From: Streptomyces diastatochromogenes
Lineage (GTDB): Bacteria; Actinomycetota; Actinomycetes; Streptomycetales; Streptomycetaceae
DNA length: 64,000 nucleotides
Assembly (NCBI GenBank): GCA_026913215.1
Contig: JAPTYK010000001.1
Coordinates: 7,440,001-7,504,000 of the forward strand
Direction of reading: 5' to 3'
The notes beneath the pieces were generated by a model. It searched no databases, was not told the origin of the DNA, and saw nothing but the letters and a program-made list of their open reading frames with translations. How positions within the stretch are numbered: position 1 is the first letter of the stretch; every line of letters begins with the position of its first letter. The position numbers and the translations under genes were made by a program. Positions 57,714 through 64,000 of this stretch are shown piece by piece.

Positions 57714-57936
57714 CGTCCACTCCTCGCCGCCGACCGTTCTCCCGGAGCCCAGGCTAGCCGGACGCATTCATTCCGCATCGACCGATCGGTTGACCCCCGT
57801 GTCGTCCGCCGGGTGCGCCGACCGCAGCCTGTAGGCCGACCGGAGAGGGCCGTGACCAGCACCAGGATGGATGTCAGAGCGGGAACGCGGAGCTTCCCGA
57901 GCCCCCGAGGGGTTGATGCCCAAGGAGCTGATGATC

Positions 57937-58491
57937 GTGAAGAAGATGACCCTGCGCACCCGTGTCCTGACCGGTACCGTCGCCGCCGGCGCACTCGCCG
58001 CGGGCCTGTTCGGCACCGTCTCCGCGAACGCCGCCGCCCCGGCCGCCGCTCCCGCCGCCGTCATGGCGGACGCCGACAACGGCAACACCACGACGTCGAC
58101 GCACCTGACGATCGAGGCCGCCACCAAGGCCGCGCAGGCGACGCTGAAGGCCGCGGAGAAGGAGAACCAGCGGGTGTCCGTCGCGGTCGTCGACCGCAAC
58201 GGCAACACGATCGTCACCCTGCGCGGCGACGGCGCGGGCCCGCAGTCCTACGAGTCGGCCGAGCGCAAGGCGTACACCGCCGTGTCCTGGAACGCCCCGA
58301 CCTCGGTCCTCGCCGGCCGTCTGGCCAACGCGCCGACCCTGAAGGACATCCCCGGCACCCTCTTCCTCGCCGGTGGCGCCCCCGTCACCGCCAAGGGCGC
58401 CCCGATCGCGGGCATCGGCGTCGCCGGCGCCCCGTCCGGCGACCTCGACGAGAAGTTCGCCCAGGCCGGCGTCGCCGCCCTCGCGAAGTAA
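57937..58491 (+). CDS. hbpS: HbpS-like secreted heme-binding protein
   Basis: 184 residues, intact. Start GTG 57937 is 9 bases after AAGGAG; an ATG at 57931 is too close to that site. A signal peptide (RTRVLTGTVAAGALAAGLFG, ending ANA) precedes a GlcG/HbpS domain: THLTIEAATKAAQATLKAAEKEN, VSVAVVDRNGNTIVTLRGDGAGP, AERKAYTAVSWNAPTS and GTLFLAGGAPVTAKGAPIAGIGVAGAPSG. In S. reticuli the octameric extracellular HbpS binds and degrades heme and modulates the sensor kinase SenS. The divergent SenS-like kinase supports the same role here. Confidence 0.85.
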   Translation: MKKMTLRTRVLTGTVAAGALAAGLFGTVSANAAAPAAAPAAVMADADNGNTTTSTHLTIEAATKAAQATLKAAEKENQRVSVAVVDRNGNTIVTLRGDGAGPQSYESAERKAYTAVSWNAPTSVLAGRLANAPTLKDIPGTLFLAGGAPVTAKGAPIAGIGVAGAPSGDLDEKFAQAGVAALAK

Positions 58492-58615
58492 CACCCTCGA
58501 TCCCCGGCGGTGCCCGGCCCCCCGTCCGGGTGCCGCCGGTCTTCTCCACACGGATTCCTCTCGACACTGAATCTTCTCGGGACGGATTCCTCTCGGCACG
58601 GAAAGGGAGAACAGG

Positions 58616-59209
58616 ATGGACGACCGCAACAGCCGACTCCTCGCGGCAGCCCGTAGAGGCGACGCCGACGCGGTCCGGGCCGCTTTGGAGGCGGGCGCCG
58701 GGGTGGAGGCCCGCGACGAGGAGCTGCGTTCCCCTCTGCTCCTCGCCTCGCTCGGCGACCATGTGGAGGCCGCCCGGGTCCTCGTCGAGGCCGGCGCCGA
58801 CCCGAACGCCCAGGACCGCCGCCACGACAGTGCCTGGCTGGTCACCGGTGTGACCGGGAGCGTCGAGATGATGCGGACGCTGCTGCCGGCCGGCCCGGAC
58901 ACGAGGCTGCGCAACCGCTTCGGCGGCATCTCGCTGATCCCCGCGAGCGAGCGCGGCCACGTCGCGTACGTACGAGCGGTGCTGGACGAGACCGACACCG
59001 ACGTCGACCACGTCAACGACTTCGGATGGACGGCGCTCCTGGAGGCGGTGATCCTCGGCGACGGCGGACGGACGCATCAGGAGGTCGTGGAACTCCTCCT
59101 CGCCGCGGGCGCCGACCCGGACCTCGCGGACGCGGACGGCGTCACGCCCCTGCGGCACGCGGAACGACGCGGCTTCGACGGGATCGCCGCTCTGCTGAAA
59201 GCTCACTGA
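58616..59209 (+). CDS. ankyrin-repeat protein
   Basis: 197 residues, intact. About five ankyrin repeats are readable: RLLAAARRGDADAVRAALEAGAGVEARDE, SPLLLASLGDHVEAARVLVEAGADPNAQD, AWLVTGVTGSVEMMRTLL, and VVELLLAAGADPDLADADGVTPLRHAERRG. No signal peptide or membrane segment, so a cytoplasmic protein-binding scaffold is likely. The last codons and stop lie inside an 11-bp tandem repeat. Confidence 0.88.
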   Translation: MDDRNSRLLAAARRGDADAVRAALEAGAGVEARDEELRSPLLLASLGDHVEAARVLVEAGADPNAQDRRHDSAWLVTGVTGSVEMMRTLLPAGPDTRLRNRFGGISLIPASERGHVAYVRAVLDETDTDVDHVNDFGWTALLEAVILGDGGRTHQEVVELLLAAGADPDLADADGVTPLRHAERRGFDGIAALLKAH

Positions 59210-59260
59210 AGGCCCGCTGAAAGCCCACTGAAGGCCGACTGAAGGCCCACGGAAACCCCG
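59195..59260. repeat. six 11-bp tandem repeats spanning the ankyrin gene stop codon
   Basis: Six near-identical units of CTGAAGGCCCA begin at 59195 and recur every 11 bases. The gene's TGA (59207-59209) belongs to the second unit, and each further unit also contains TGA or a close variant. Confidence 0.8.
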
Positions 59261-59285
59261 CCGAATCCCGACGAGTTCCCGCGGG

Positions 59286-59299
59286 TAGCCTGCTGCCTC
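59286..59299 (+). promoter_or_regulatory. -10 element of a putative leaderless promoter
   Basis: TAGCCT (59286-59291) stands 8 bases before ATG 59300, with no ribosome-binding site in between. Confidence 0.35.
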
Positions 59300-59737
59300 A
59301 TGATGCGTGTCTGGCTCTTGCCGATACTGTTCGTCCTCAGCGGCTCACTCATCGCGGCGGGGAGGATCGCCGGGGGCGACCCCGGCGGAGGCGTCGTGCT
59401 GCTCCTGGTGTTCCTGCTGCTCGCGTGGGTGTACTCGCCGCTGATCTTCCCGAAGTCGATCGGCGCGCTGGAAGCGCAGCGCCGCAGCGCCGTCGACGGC
59501 CGGCCGATCGTCTTCTGGCGGCCGGGCTGCAAGTACTGCATGCGGCTGCGCATCCGCCTGGGCCGCAGCGCCCACCGGCTGTACTGGGTGAACATCTGGC
59601 GCGATCCGGACGGTGCGGCGCTCGTGCGGGCGGCCAACGACGGCAACGAGACCGTGCCGACCGTCTTCGTGGACGGCCGGCCGTTCACCAACCCCGACCC
59701 CCGATGGGTGCGCGAGGGCCTCTCGCCCTCAGTGTGA
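59300..59737 (+). CDS. membrane-anchored glutaredoxin-like protein
   Basis: 145 residues, intact. Two N-terminal membrane segments (RVWLLPILFVLSGSLIAAG; GGGVVLLLVFLLLAWVYSPLIF) precede a thioredoxin-fold domain with CKYC in RPGCKYCMRLRIRLG and the cis-Pro segment NETVPTVFVDGRPF. The CxxC and VPTVF pattern is that of glutaredoxins and mycoredoxins, which in actinobacteria may work with mycothiol. The domain probably faces the cytoplasm. It ends 4 bases before the convergent sigma factor gene. Confidence 0.85.
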   Translation: MMRVWLLPILFVLSGSLIAAGRIAGGDPGGGVVLLLVFLLLAWVYSPLIFPKSIGALEAQRRSAVDGRPIVFWRPGCKYCMRLRIRLGRSAHRLYWVNIWRDPDGAALVRAANDGNETVPTVFVDGRPFTNPDPRWVREGLSPSV

Positions 59738-59741
59738 CGGG

Positions 59742-60695
59742 TCAGCCCGGTCCGTTCTCCGTCCACGGGCGGAGCTTCTCCGGGTTGCGGACCGCCCAGA
59801 TGCGGGTGATCCGGCCGTCGGCGAGGCCGAACGCCGCCACGGTCGCGGTGACGCCCGCGTTCTGCGCGACCAGACCGGGCAGGCCGTTGACCGTCCGTTC
59901 CAGGAGCGTGAGCCCCGGGGCCTTGTCGGCGATGTGGACGAGGTACTGGGCGATGAGCCCGCCGCCCACGACCGGACGGAGCGCGGCGCCCACCAGACCG
60001 CCGCCGTCGGCCGTCATCGTGGCGTCGGGGTCGAGCAGGCCGACGAGGGCCTTGATGTCCTTGGCCTCCCACGCCTCCTTGAAGTGCCGTACCAGAGCGG
60101 CCTGTCCGGCCACCGGTACGGCCGGGGTCCGGGAGGCGTCCACACGCCGACGGGCCGAGGAGGCGAGCTGCCGGCAGGCCGCGGGGGACCGGCCGACGAT
60201 CTCGGAGACCTCGGCGAAGGGGTACCGGAAGACGTCGTGCAGGATGAACGCCACGCGTTCGGCCGGCGTCATCGACTCCAGGACGACGAGGAACGCCATG
60301 TTCACCGACTCGTCCAGGGTGACCCGGTCGGCGGGGTCGTCCGGTGCGGACGCCGCGCCGGCCGCCCGCACGCTGGACCACTCCGTACGGTCGGGCAGCG
60401 GCTCGGGGATCCACGGCCCGACGTAGCGCTCGCGCCGGACCCGGGCCGAGCCGAGCATGTCCAGGCAGACGCGTCCGGCCACCGTCGTCAGCCACGCCCC
60501 GGGCGAGTCGACGGCCTTCCGCTGCCGCGGCGACATCGCGTACCAGCGGGCGTACGTCTCCTGTACGGCGTCCTCGGCCTCGGCCAGCGAACCGAGCAGC
60601 CGGTAGCCGATGTTGACGAGCCGGCGCCGCTCGCCGACGACCACGCTCGGGTCCGGTTCCGCCCGGTCGTGTCCCGGCTCGGTGATGGTGCTCAT
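59742..60695 (-). CDS. ECF sigma factor with C-terminal SnoaL-like domain (SigJ/ECF41 type)
   Basis: 317 residues, intact. Sigma region 2 (RRLVNIGYRLLGSLAEAEDAVQETYARWY) and region 4 (PAERVAFILHDVFRYPFAEVSEIVGRSPAACRQLASSARRRV) are followed by an NTF2/SnoaL_2 domain (AWEAKDIKALVGLLDPDATMTADGGG, RITRIWAVRNPEKLRPW). In this group the fused C-terminal domain replaces an anti-sigma factor. ECF41 sigmas usually sit beside a carboxymuconolactone decarboxylase or oxidoreductase gene. Here the divergent neighbour is a small membrane protein. Confidence 0.88.
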   Translation of the reverse strand: MSTITEPGHDRAEPDPSVVVGERRRLVNIGYRLLGSLAEAEDAVQETYARWYAMSPRQRKAVDSPGAWLTTVAGRVCLDMLGSARVRRERYVGPWIPEPLPDRTEWSSVRAAGAASAPDDPADRVTLDESVNMAFLVVLESMTPAERVAFILHDVFRYPFAEVSEIVGRSPAACRQLASSARRRVDASRTPAVPVAGQAALVRHFKEAWEAKDIKALVGLLDPDATMTADGGGLVGAALRPVVGGGLIAQYLVHIADKAPGLTLLERTVNGLPGLVAQNAGVTATVAAFGLADGRITRIWAVRNPEKLRPWTENGPG

Positions 60696-60863
60696 GATGG
60701 CGACTGCCCCCTGGTTCGTCCCGCCTCGTCCGATCCGTCCCGTCGACGAACACCGCACCGGAAATCCGGGCCGGTCCCCACCTCACATTTCACGGGCCTG
60801 CGTCGTCGGACGGACGAGACACTATCGAGCCACCGCCGCGAGGCAGAAGCAGAGGACCGAGTC

Positions 60864-61283
60864 ATGGCCACCACCGCACAGACCACGGCAGTCCGGGGCA
60901 CCGCCGCCCGCACCTTCGTACAGGTGTCGATCGCCCTGCAGACCCTCACCCTCTTCTTCCAGGCGACCACCGCCGGACTGCTGCTGGCCTCGCCCCACAC
61001 CGAGGTGCTCCACAGCGTCGGCGCGCGCGTGACGTACGGCGCGACCATGCTGTACGTACTGGCGGCGGTCCTGGCCTGGCGGCCGGGCGGCGGCTCGCCC
61101 CGCCCGATCCTGTACTCGACCGGCTTCCTCGTCCTCTCCTCGGTCCAGGTCGTCCTGGGCATCGCGCACAAGCCGGCCCTCCATGTCCCGCTGGGCGTCC
61201 TGATGTTCGGCCTGAGCGTGCTGGCGCTGGGACAGATCCTCTTCACCCGGCGGCAGGAACGATCCGGCACGCGCCTGCGGTAG
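60864..61283 (+). CDS. small integral membrane protein of unknown function
   Basis: 139 residues with four predicted membrane segments (VQVSIALQTLTLFFQATTAGLLL; TYGATMLYVLAAVLAW; ILYSTGFLVLSSVQVVLGIA; VPLGVLMFGLSVLALGQILF). The arrangement resembles small quinol- or DoxX-like four-helix proteins, but I recognise no family motif. It is divergent from the ECF sigma gene across 168 bases, so it may be its target. An AGAGGA site lies 7 bases before ATG 60864. Confidence 0.75.
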   Translation: MATTAQTTAVRGTAARTFVQVSIALQTLTLFFQATTAGLLLASPHTEVLHSVGARVTYGATMLYVLAAVLAWRPGGGSPRPILYSTGFLVLSSVQVVLGIAHKPALHVPLGVLMFGLSVLALGQILFTRRQERSGTRLR

Positions 61284-61342
61284 CGCCCGCCAGGGCCGCG
61301 CCCCGACCGTCCTGACCCGCGCGGAGCCGCGCGGACCCGCTC

Positions 61343-61355
61343 TACTGTGATCCAC
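61343..61355 (+). promoter_or_regulatory. -10 element of a putative leaderless promoter
   Basis: TACTGT (61343-61348) is followed by 7 bases and then ATG 61356, with no ribosome-binding site. Same layout as at 3810, 7013 and 17348. Confidence 0.4.
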
Positions 61356-62079
61356 ATGTCTGCTCCTGCCCCTGCCCCTGCCCCTGCCCCTGCTCCTGCT
61401 CCTGTTCCTGCCTCTGTGCCCGTCCACGCCCTCGCCCACCGGCCGTTGACGCCCGAGGCCGTCGCCGAACTCGTGGCGCTGCCGCCGTGCCGCCCGTCCC
61501 CGACGACTCCGAGGCCGTCGACGAGGAGGTGGAACGGCGGGGCTGGGCCTGGGAGGACGGGCTCGTCTGCGAGTCCTTCCGCACCGCGCACGGCCACGTG
61601 CTCTGCACCGACGTCGTCAGTCCCTTCGGGTGCCCGGAGGCCCGGACCTTCCTGGTCTTCGGGGAGGTGTACCCCGTCGACCCGCACGACGAGGACATGG
61701 CCAACGCCTCGTGGCTGTACGGCCTCGTCGACCGCTGGCAGGAACAGCCCGGGTGGAGCGGCAGCAGGCCGAGTACGGCCGGGGCGTGCGAGGAGGTGCT
61801 CGCGCGGGCCGCGCGGGTGGTGACCGAACACCTCGGCGCGGAGCCCGAAAGGACGGTCCTGTCCGCCGAGAGCCTGGTCGCCGGGCCGCCCTGACGCACC
61901 GCGTCTGGCGTACCGCCACCCACGCCCTGGTCCTGGGACCGGCGGCCGACAACGGCCCGTACGGCTACCTCACCCACCTCCAGCTGTCCTCCACCCCGCT
62001 CGACTGCGGCCCCGAACTCCCGCCCGCCGAGGACGAGGACGGCCTGGCCGCGTGGATCGCCGAGCACATCGACTGGTGA
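61356..62079 (+). CDS. hypothetical protein with N-terminal Ala-Pro repeat, frameshifted
   Basis: About 241 residues after joining three frames. MSAPAPAPAP opens an Ala-Pro tract of nine or more dipeptides. After a break near 61485 the text is VDEEVERRGWAWEDGLVCESFRTAHGHVLCTD and RTFLVFGEVYPVDPHDEDMANASWLYGLVDRWQEQPGW. After a break near 61885 it is HRVWRTATHALVLGPAADNGPYGYLTHLQLSSTPLD, ending AAWIAEHIDW. The second and third parts look like a conserved actinobacterial protein of unknown function. No membrane segments. Confidence 0.65.
61359..61412. repeat. CCTGCC microsatellite within a coding region
   Basis: About nine hexamers of CCTGCC/CCTGCT encode the Ala-Pro tract at the start of the gene at 61356. 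Being in hexamers, gain or loss of units keeps the frame. Confidence 0.8.
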
Positions 62080-62093
62080 CCCCGCGGCGGTCC

Positions 62094-63115
62094 TCAGGGC
62101 GTCAGCGGGCTCCGCGGCCGCCACGCGCGCGGGTAGGGCACGCGCAGCGACTCGGCCGCCACGGGGTGTGCTCGGCCGCCGCGCGCAAGCGCCCGTGGCG
62201 CCGGACGACGCCCCGCCGGCGAGCATGGACGTCACCAGTTCGGTGGCGAGCGCCTCGGGCGTCAGCCGCAGGAGGCGCGCGGCGTCGGTCAGCCACGCGC
62301 GCGCGTGGAGGTACGGTTCGACCTCCTCGGACGGGATGCCGTCGCGGATCATGAGGGCGAAGGCGAAGATCCGGCGGATGCCGTACCAGACGGCCCCGTC
62401 GGGGTCGTCGACGAGCCGTCGGCCGCGGCGCAGGGCGGCGGCGAAGGCGGCCCCGGGTCGGCCGGGACCGGGCCGTGGAGGGCAGGACCACCCGCGGGCG
62501 GAGATCGGCCATCCGCTGGAGCGAGGCCAGCGCGGTGGTGGCCGCGCCGGGTCCGTCGAGGGCGAGGTTGACCCAGCCGACGTCGTAGTCCGACAGCGCG
62601 TCGCCGACCACGAGCAGCCGTTCCTCCGGCTGCCACAGGGCCAGATGGCCCGGTGTGTGACCGGGCGTGCGGACGACCTCCCAGTCGGCGTCGCCGAGCC
62701 GGAGGACCTGCCCGTCGTCGAGCGGCACGTCCACGGTGTACGGGGCGACCGGCTGGTCCAGGTACTCCGCCGCGCAGCAGCCGGGGTCCCGGCGGGCGAG
62801 CGCCTCGGCCTCGGGAGCCCCGGCGGCGATGCCCGCGCCGGCGGCCTGGAGCAGGGCGTTGCCGCCGACGTGGTCGGAGTGCCAGTGCGTGTTCACGACC
62901 AGGTCGATCCTCCCGGCCACGGCGCGGGCCCGGTCGGCGGTCTGCCGGGCGTGACCGACGAACCCGGAGTCGACCAGGGCCGGTCGCTTCCCGGGAAGCA
63001 GGAGGGTGTGGGCGTCGGGGAACGGCCTCTGCCACCAGATCGCCCAGGACGGCAGCGACGGAGGGGAAGCGGGCCGCCTGCCCACGGGCTGGGCGGCTCC
63101 GGTCTGCGGGCTCAC
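62094..63115 (-). CDS. MBL-fold metallo-hydrolase, frameshifted
   Basis: About 340 residues. GTG 63115 has GGAG 8 bases upstream. The zinc motif HxHxDH is in LVVNTHWHSDHVGGNALLQA, followed by VVRTPGHTPGHLALWQPEE and LVVGDALSDYDVGWVNLALDG. After a break near 62480 the text continues HGPVPADPGAAFAAALRRGRRL, DGIPSEEVEPYLHARAWL and LLRLTPEALATELVTSMLAGG, and ends after another break with AAESLRVPYPRAWRP. The all-helical C-terminal tail resembles glyoxalase II-like hydrolases with an added lid. Substrate unknown. Confidence 0.8.
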
Positions 63116-63133
63116 TGTTCTGCTCCGTTCAGG

Positions 63134-63252
63134 AGGGTCGGCGTCTCGCGAGGGTCGGCGTCTCAGGAGGATCGACGTCCCGCGAGGGTCGGCGCCTCAC
63201 GAGGGTCGGCGTCTCACGAGGCTCGGCGTCTCACGAAGGTCGGCGTCCGTCG
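63134..63252. repeat. seven 17-bp tandem repeats (minisatellite)
   Basis: Seven consecutive units close to AGGGTCGGCGTCTCACG, starting at 63134 with a constant 17-base period, fill the gap between the SRPBCC gene end and the MBL gene start. Units differ by 0-5 bases. There are no spacers between units. Confidence 0.9.
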
Positions 63253-63287
63253 CCGGGCGGCGACGGGTTTCCGCCCGCCGCCGTCCC

Positions 63288-63772
63288 TCAGCTCCCGGCG
63301 GTGGCGGTCCGTGCGATGCGGGCGAGGGTGGTGCGCATCCCGGCCCGGTTGAGGGCGATCCGGCGGGCGGGGTTCGACCCGGCGAAGACCGTGCCCAGCA
63401 GTTCGGCGACCCGGCCACGGGCCCCGCCGGTCCGCAGGTCCTCCCAGAACTCGGTGATCCGGGTCCCCGAGCCTCCGGTTCGAAGCGGTAGCCCCAGCGG
63501 GCGATCGGCAGTCCGAGGACGCCGATGTCGAAGACGAACTCGCTGTCCGGGCGCATGCGGGTGATCCGTCCGAGGGTCGGCCAGAGGAACGGTCCGCGCC
63601 GGTTGAGGCCGACGAAGCGGGTGCCGGTCCGTGCCGGGGGCCGCAGCACCCACACGGACCGGCACTCCGGGCTCCAGCGCCCCATGTTCCGCAGGTCCGA
63701 CACCAGCCGGTAGACGACCGCCGGCGGCACGTCGACGACCGTGCTCTCCTCCAGGCTCCACTGCCGATCCAT
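63288..63772 (-). CDS. SRPBCC family (polyketide cyclase/START-like) protein, one frameshift
   Basis: About 161 residues. RQWSLEESTVVDVPPAVVYRLVSDLRNMGRWSPECRSVWV and TRFVGLNRRGPFLWPTLGRI are typical of the polyketide_cyc2 group of the SRPBCC superfamily, which forms a hydrophobic ligand-binding cavity. After a break near 63475 the text is TRITEFWEDLRTGG and RMTTL-like RAGMRTTLARIARTA. GGGGAG precedes ATG 63772 by 6 bases. Ligand unknown. Confidence 0.8.
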
Positions 63773-63883
63773 CGCCCGCTCCCCTCGTACCGCCCGTCTG
63801 TTACCGGTCGGTACGTTAGCGGGAACGCGGACCGTCTGTCCCGGGTTCCCGCCGTGGTGATCGACAGGGCGCCTGCCGGGGGC

Positions 63884-64000
63884 TCAGGCCTCGACGTCCT
63901 GCGGGTACCAGCGCAGTTCGACCGTGTTGCCGTCGGGGTCCTTCACGTAGACGGACTGGGCGGAGCCGCGCGCGCCCCAGCGCGGCACCGGGCCCTCGAG
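63884..64000 (-). CDS. VOC/glyoxalase family protein, C-terminal end (partial)
   Basis: The gene enters from the right edge; only its last 38 codons are in view. PRWGARGSAQSVYVKDPDGNTVELRWYPQ is the final beta-strand module of the vicinal oxygen chelate fold, with the metal-binding Glu in NTVELR. The family covers glyoxalase I, dioxygenases and resistance proteins; the fragment does not decide between them. Confidence 0.75.
   Translation of the reverse strand, partial: LEGPVPRWGARGSAQSVYVKDPDGNTVELRWYPQDVEA

Noticed and set aside
63134..63252. Possible CRISPR array
   Set aside because: The 17-bp units are directly adjacent with no unique spacers and no cas genes are near.

Overview
The window is very GC-rich, with strong third-position GC bias, GTG/ATG starts behind GGAGG-like ribosome sites, LacI/ROK/TetR/Lrp regulators, pknB-type kinases and secreted polysaccharide hydrolases. 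Together these point to a Streptomyces (or close actinomycete) chromosome. I see no tRNA, rRNA, CRISPR array, phage gene or insertion sequence.

About 30 of some 57 genes are broken by one or more single-base frameshifts. Every break I traced by hand looks like a missing G or C in a short G/C run, and the protein resumes perfectly in the next frame. I treat most of these as sequence or assembly errors and give spans for the whole restored gene; true pseudogenes are labelled as such.

Layout. 1-9.9 kb: a housekeeping mix (class II aldolase end, F420-type nitroreductase, hydrolase, subtilisin, Lrp regulator, LLM oxidoreductase, deaminase, serine hydrolase, GlxA-like regulator, a second-type GAPDH, DUF4291). 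10-16.4 kb: three consecutive kinase plus beta-propeller membrane genes, the middle one a pseudokinase. 16.5-17.7 kb: GPP34 and DUF1304 proteins. 17.8-31.4 kb: a pentose island with a three-part sugar ABC importer, a LacI repressor, araB-araD-araA, then xylA divergent from xylB and a ROK repressor. 31.4-33.5 kb: a universal stress protein and an ion transporter. 33.6-37.3 kb: two GH6 cellulases and a divergent LacI regulator. 37.5-49.97 kb: an arabinoxylan island (bxlE-F-G-A transporter and GH3 enzyme, bxlR, GH10 xylanase, a second LacI regulator, GH62 arabinofuranosidase, aldose epimerase). 50-53.2 kb: APC permease, nitrilase and TetR. 53.2-56.3 kb: SnoaL-like protein, DJ-1/PfpI protein, ferredoxin and P450. 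56.4-58.5 kb: a SenS-like kinase divergent from an HbpS-like secreted heme sensor, with no response regulator beside them. 58.6-64 kb: ankyrin, glutaredoxin-like, ECF sigma, small membrane protein, metallo-hydrolase, SRPBCC and VOC genes.

The central 30 kb forms one route. Secreted GH10 and GH62 enzymes cut arabinoxylan and GH6 enzymes cut cellulose. BxlEFG imports xylo-oligosaccharides, which BxlA hydrolyses. The other ABC system probably imports free pentose, and AraBDA and XylAB deliver D-xylulose 5-phosphate. Repeated operator words near the relevant promoters (TGTTAACGCTCACA for the ara genes, TTTCGA pairs for the xylan genes, TGGRAGCGMTCCCA for the cellulases) suggest separate local repressors.
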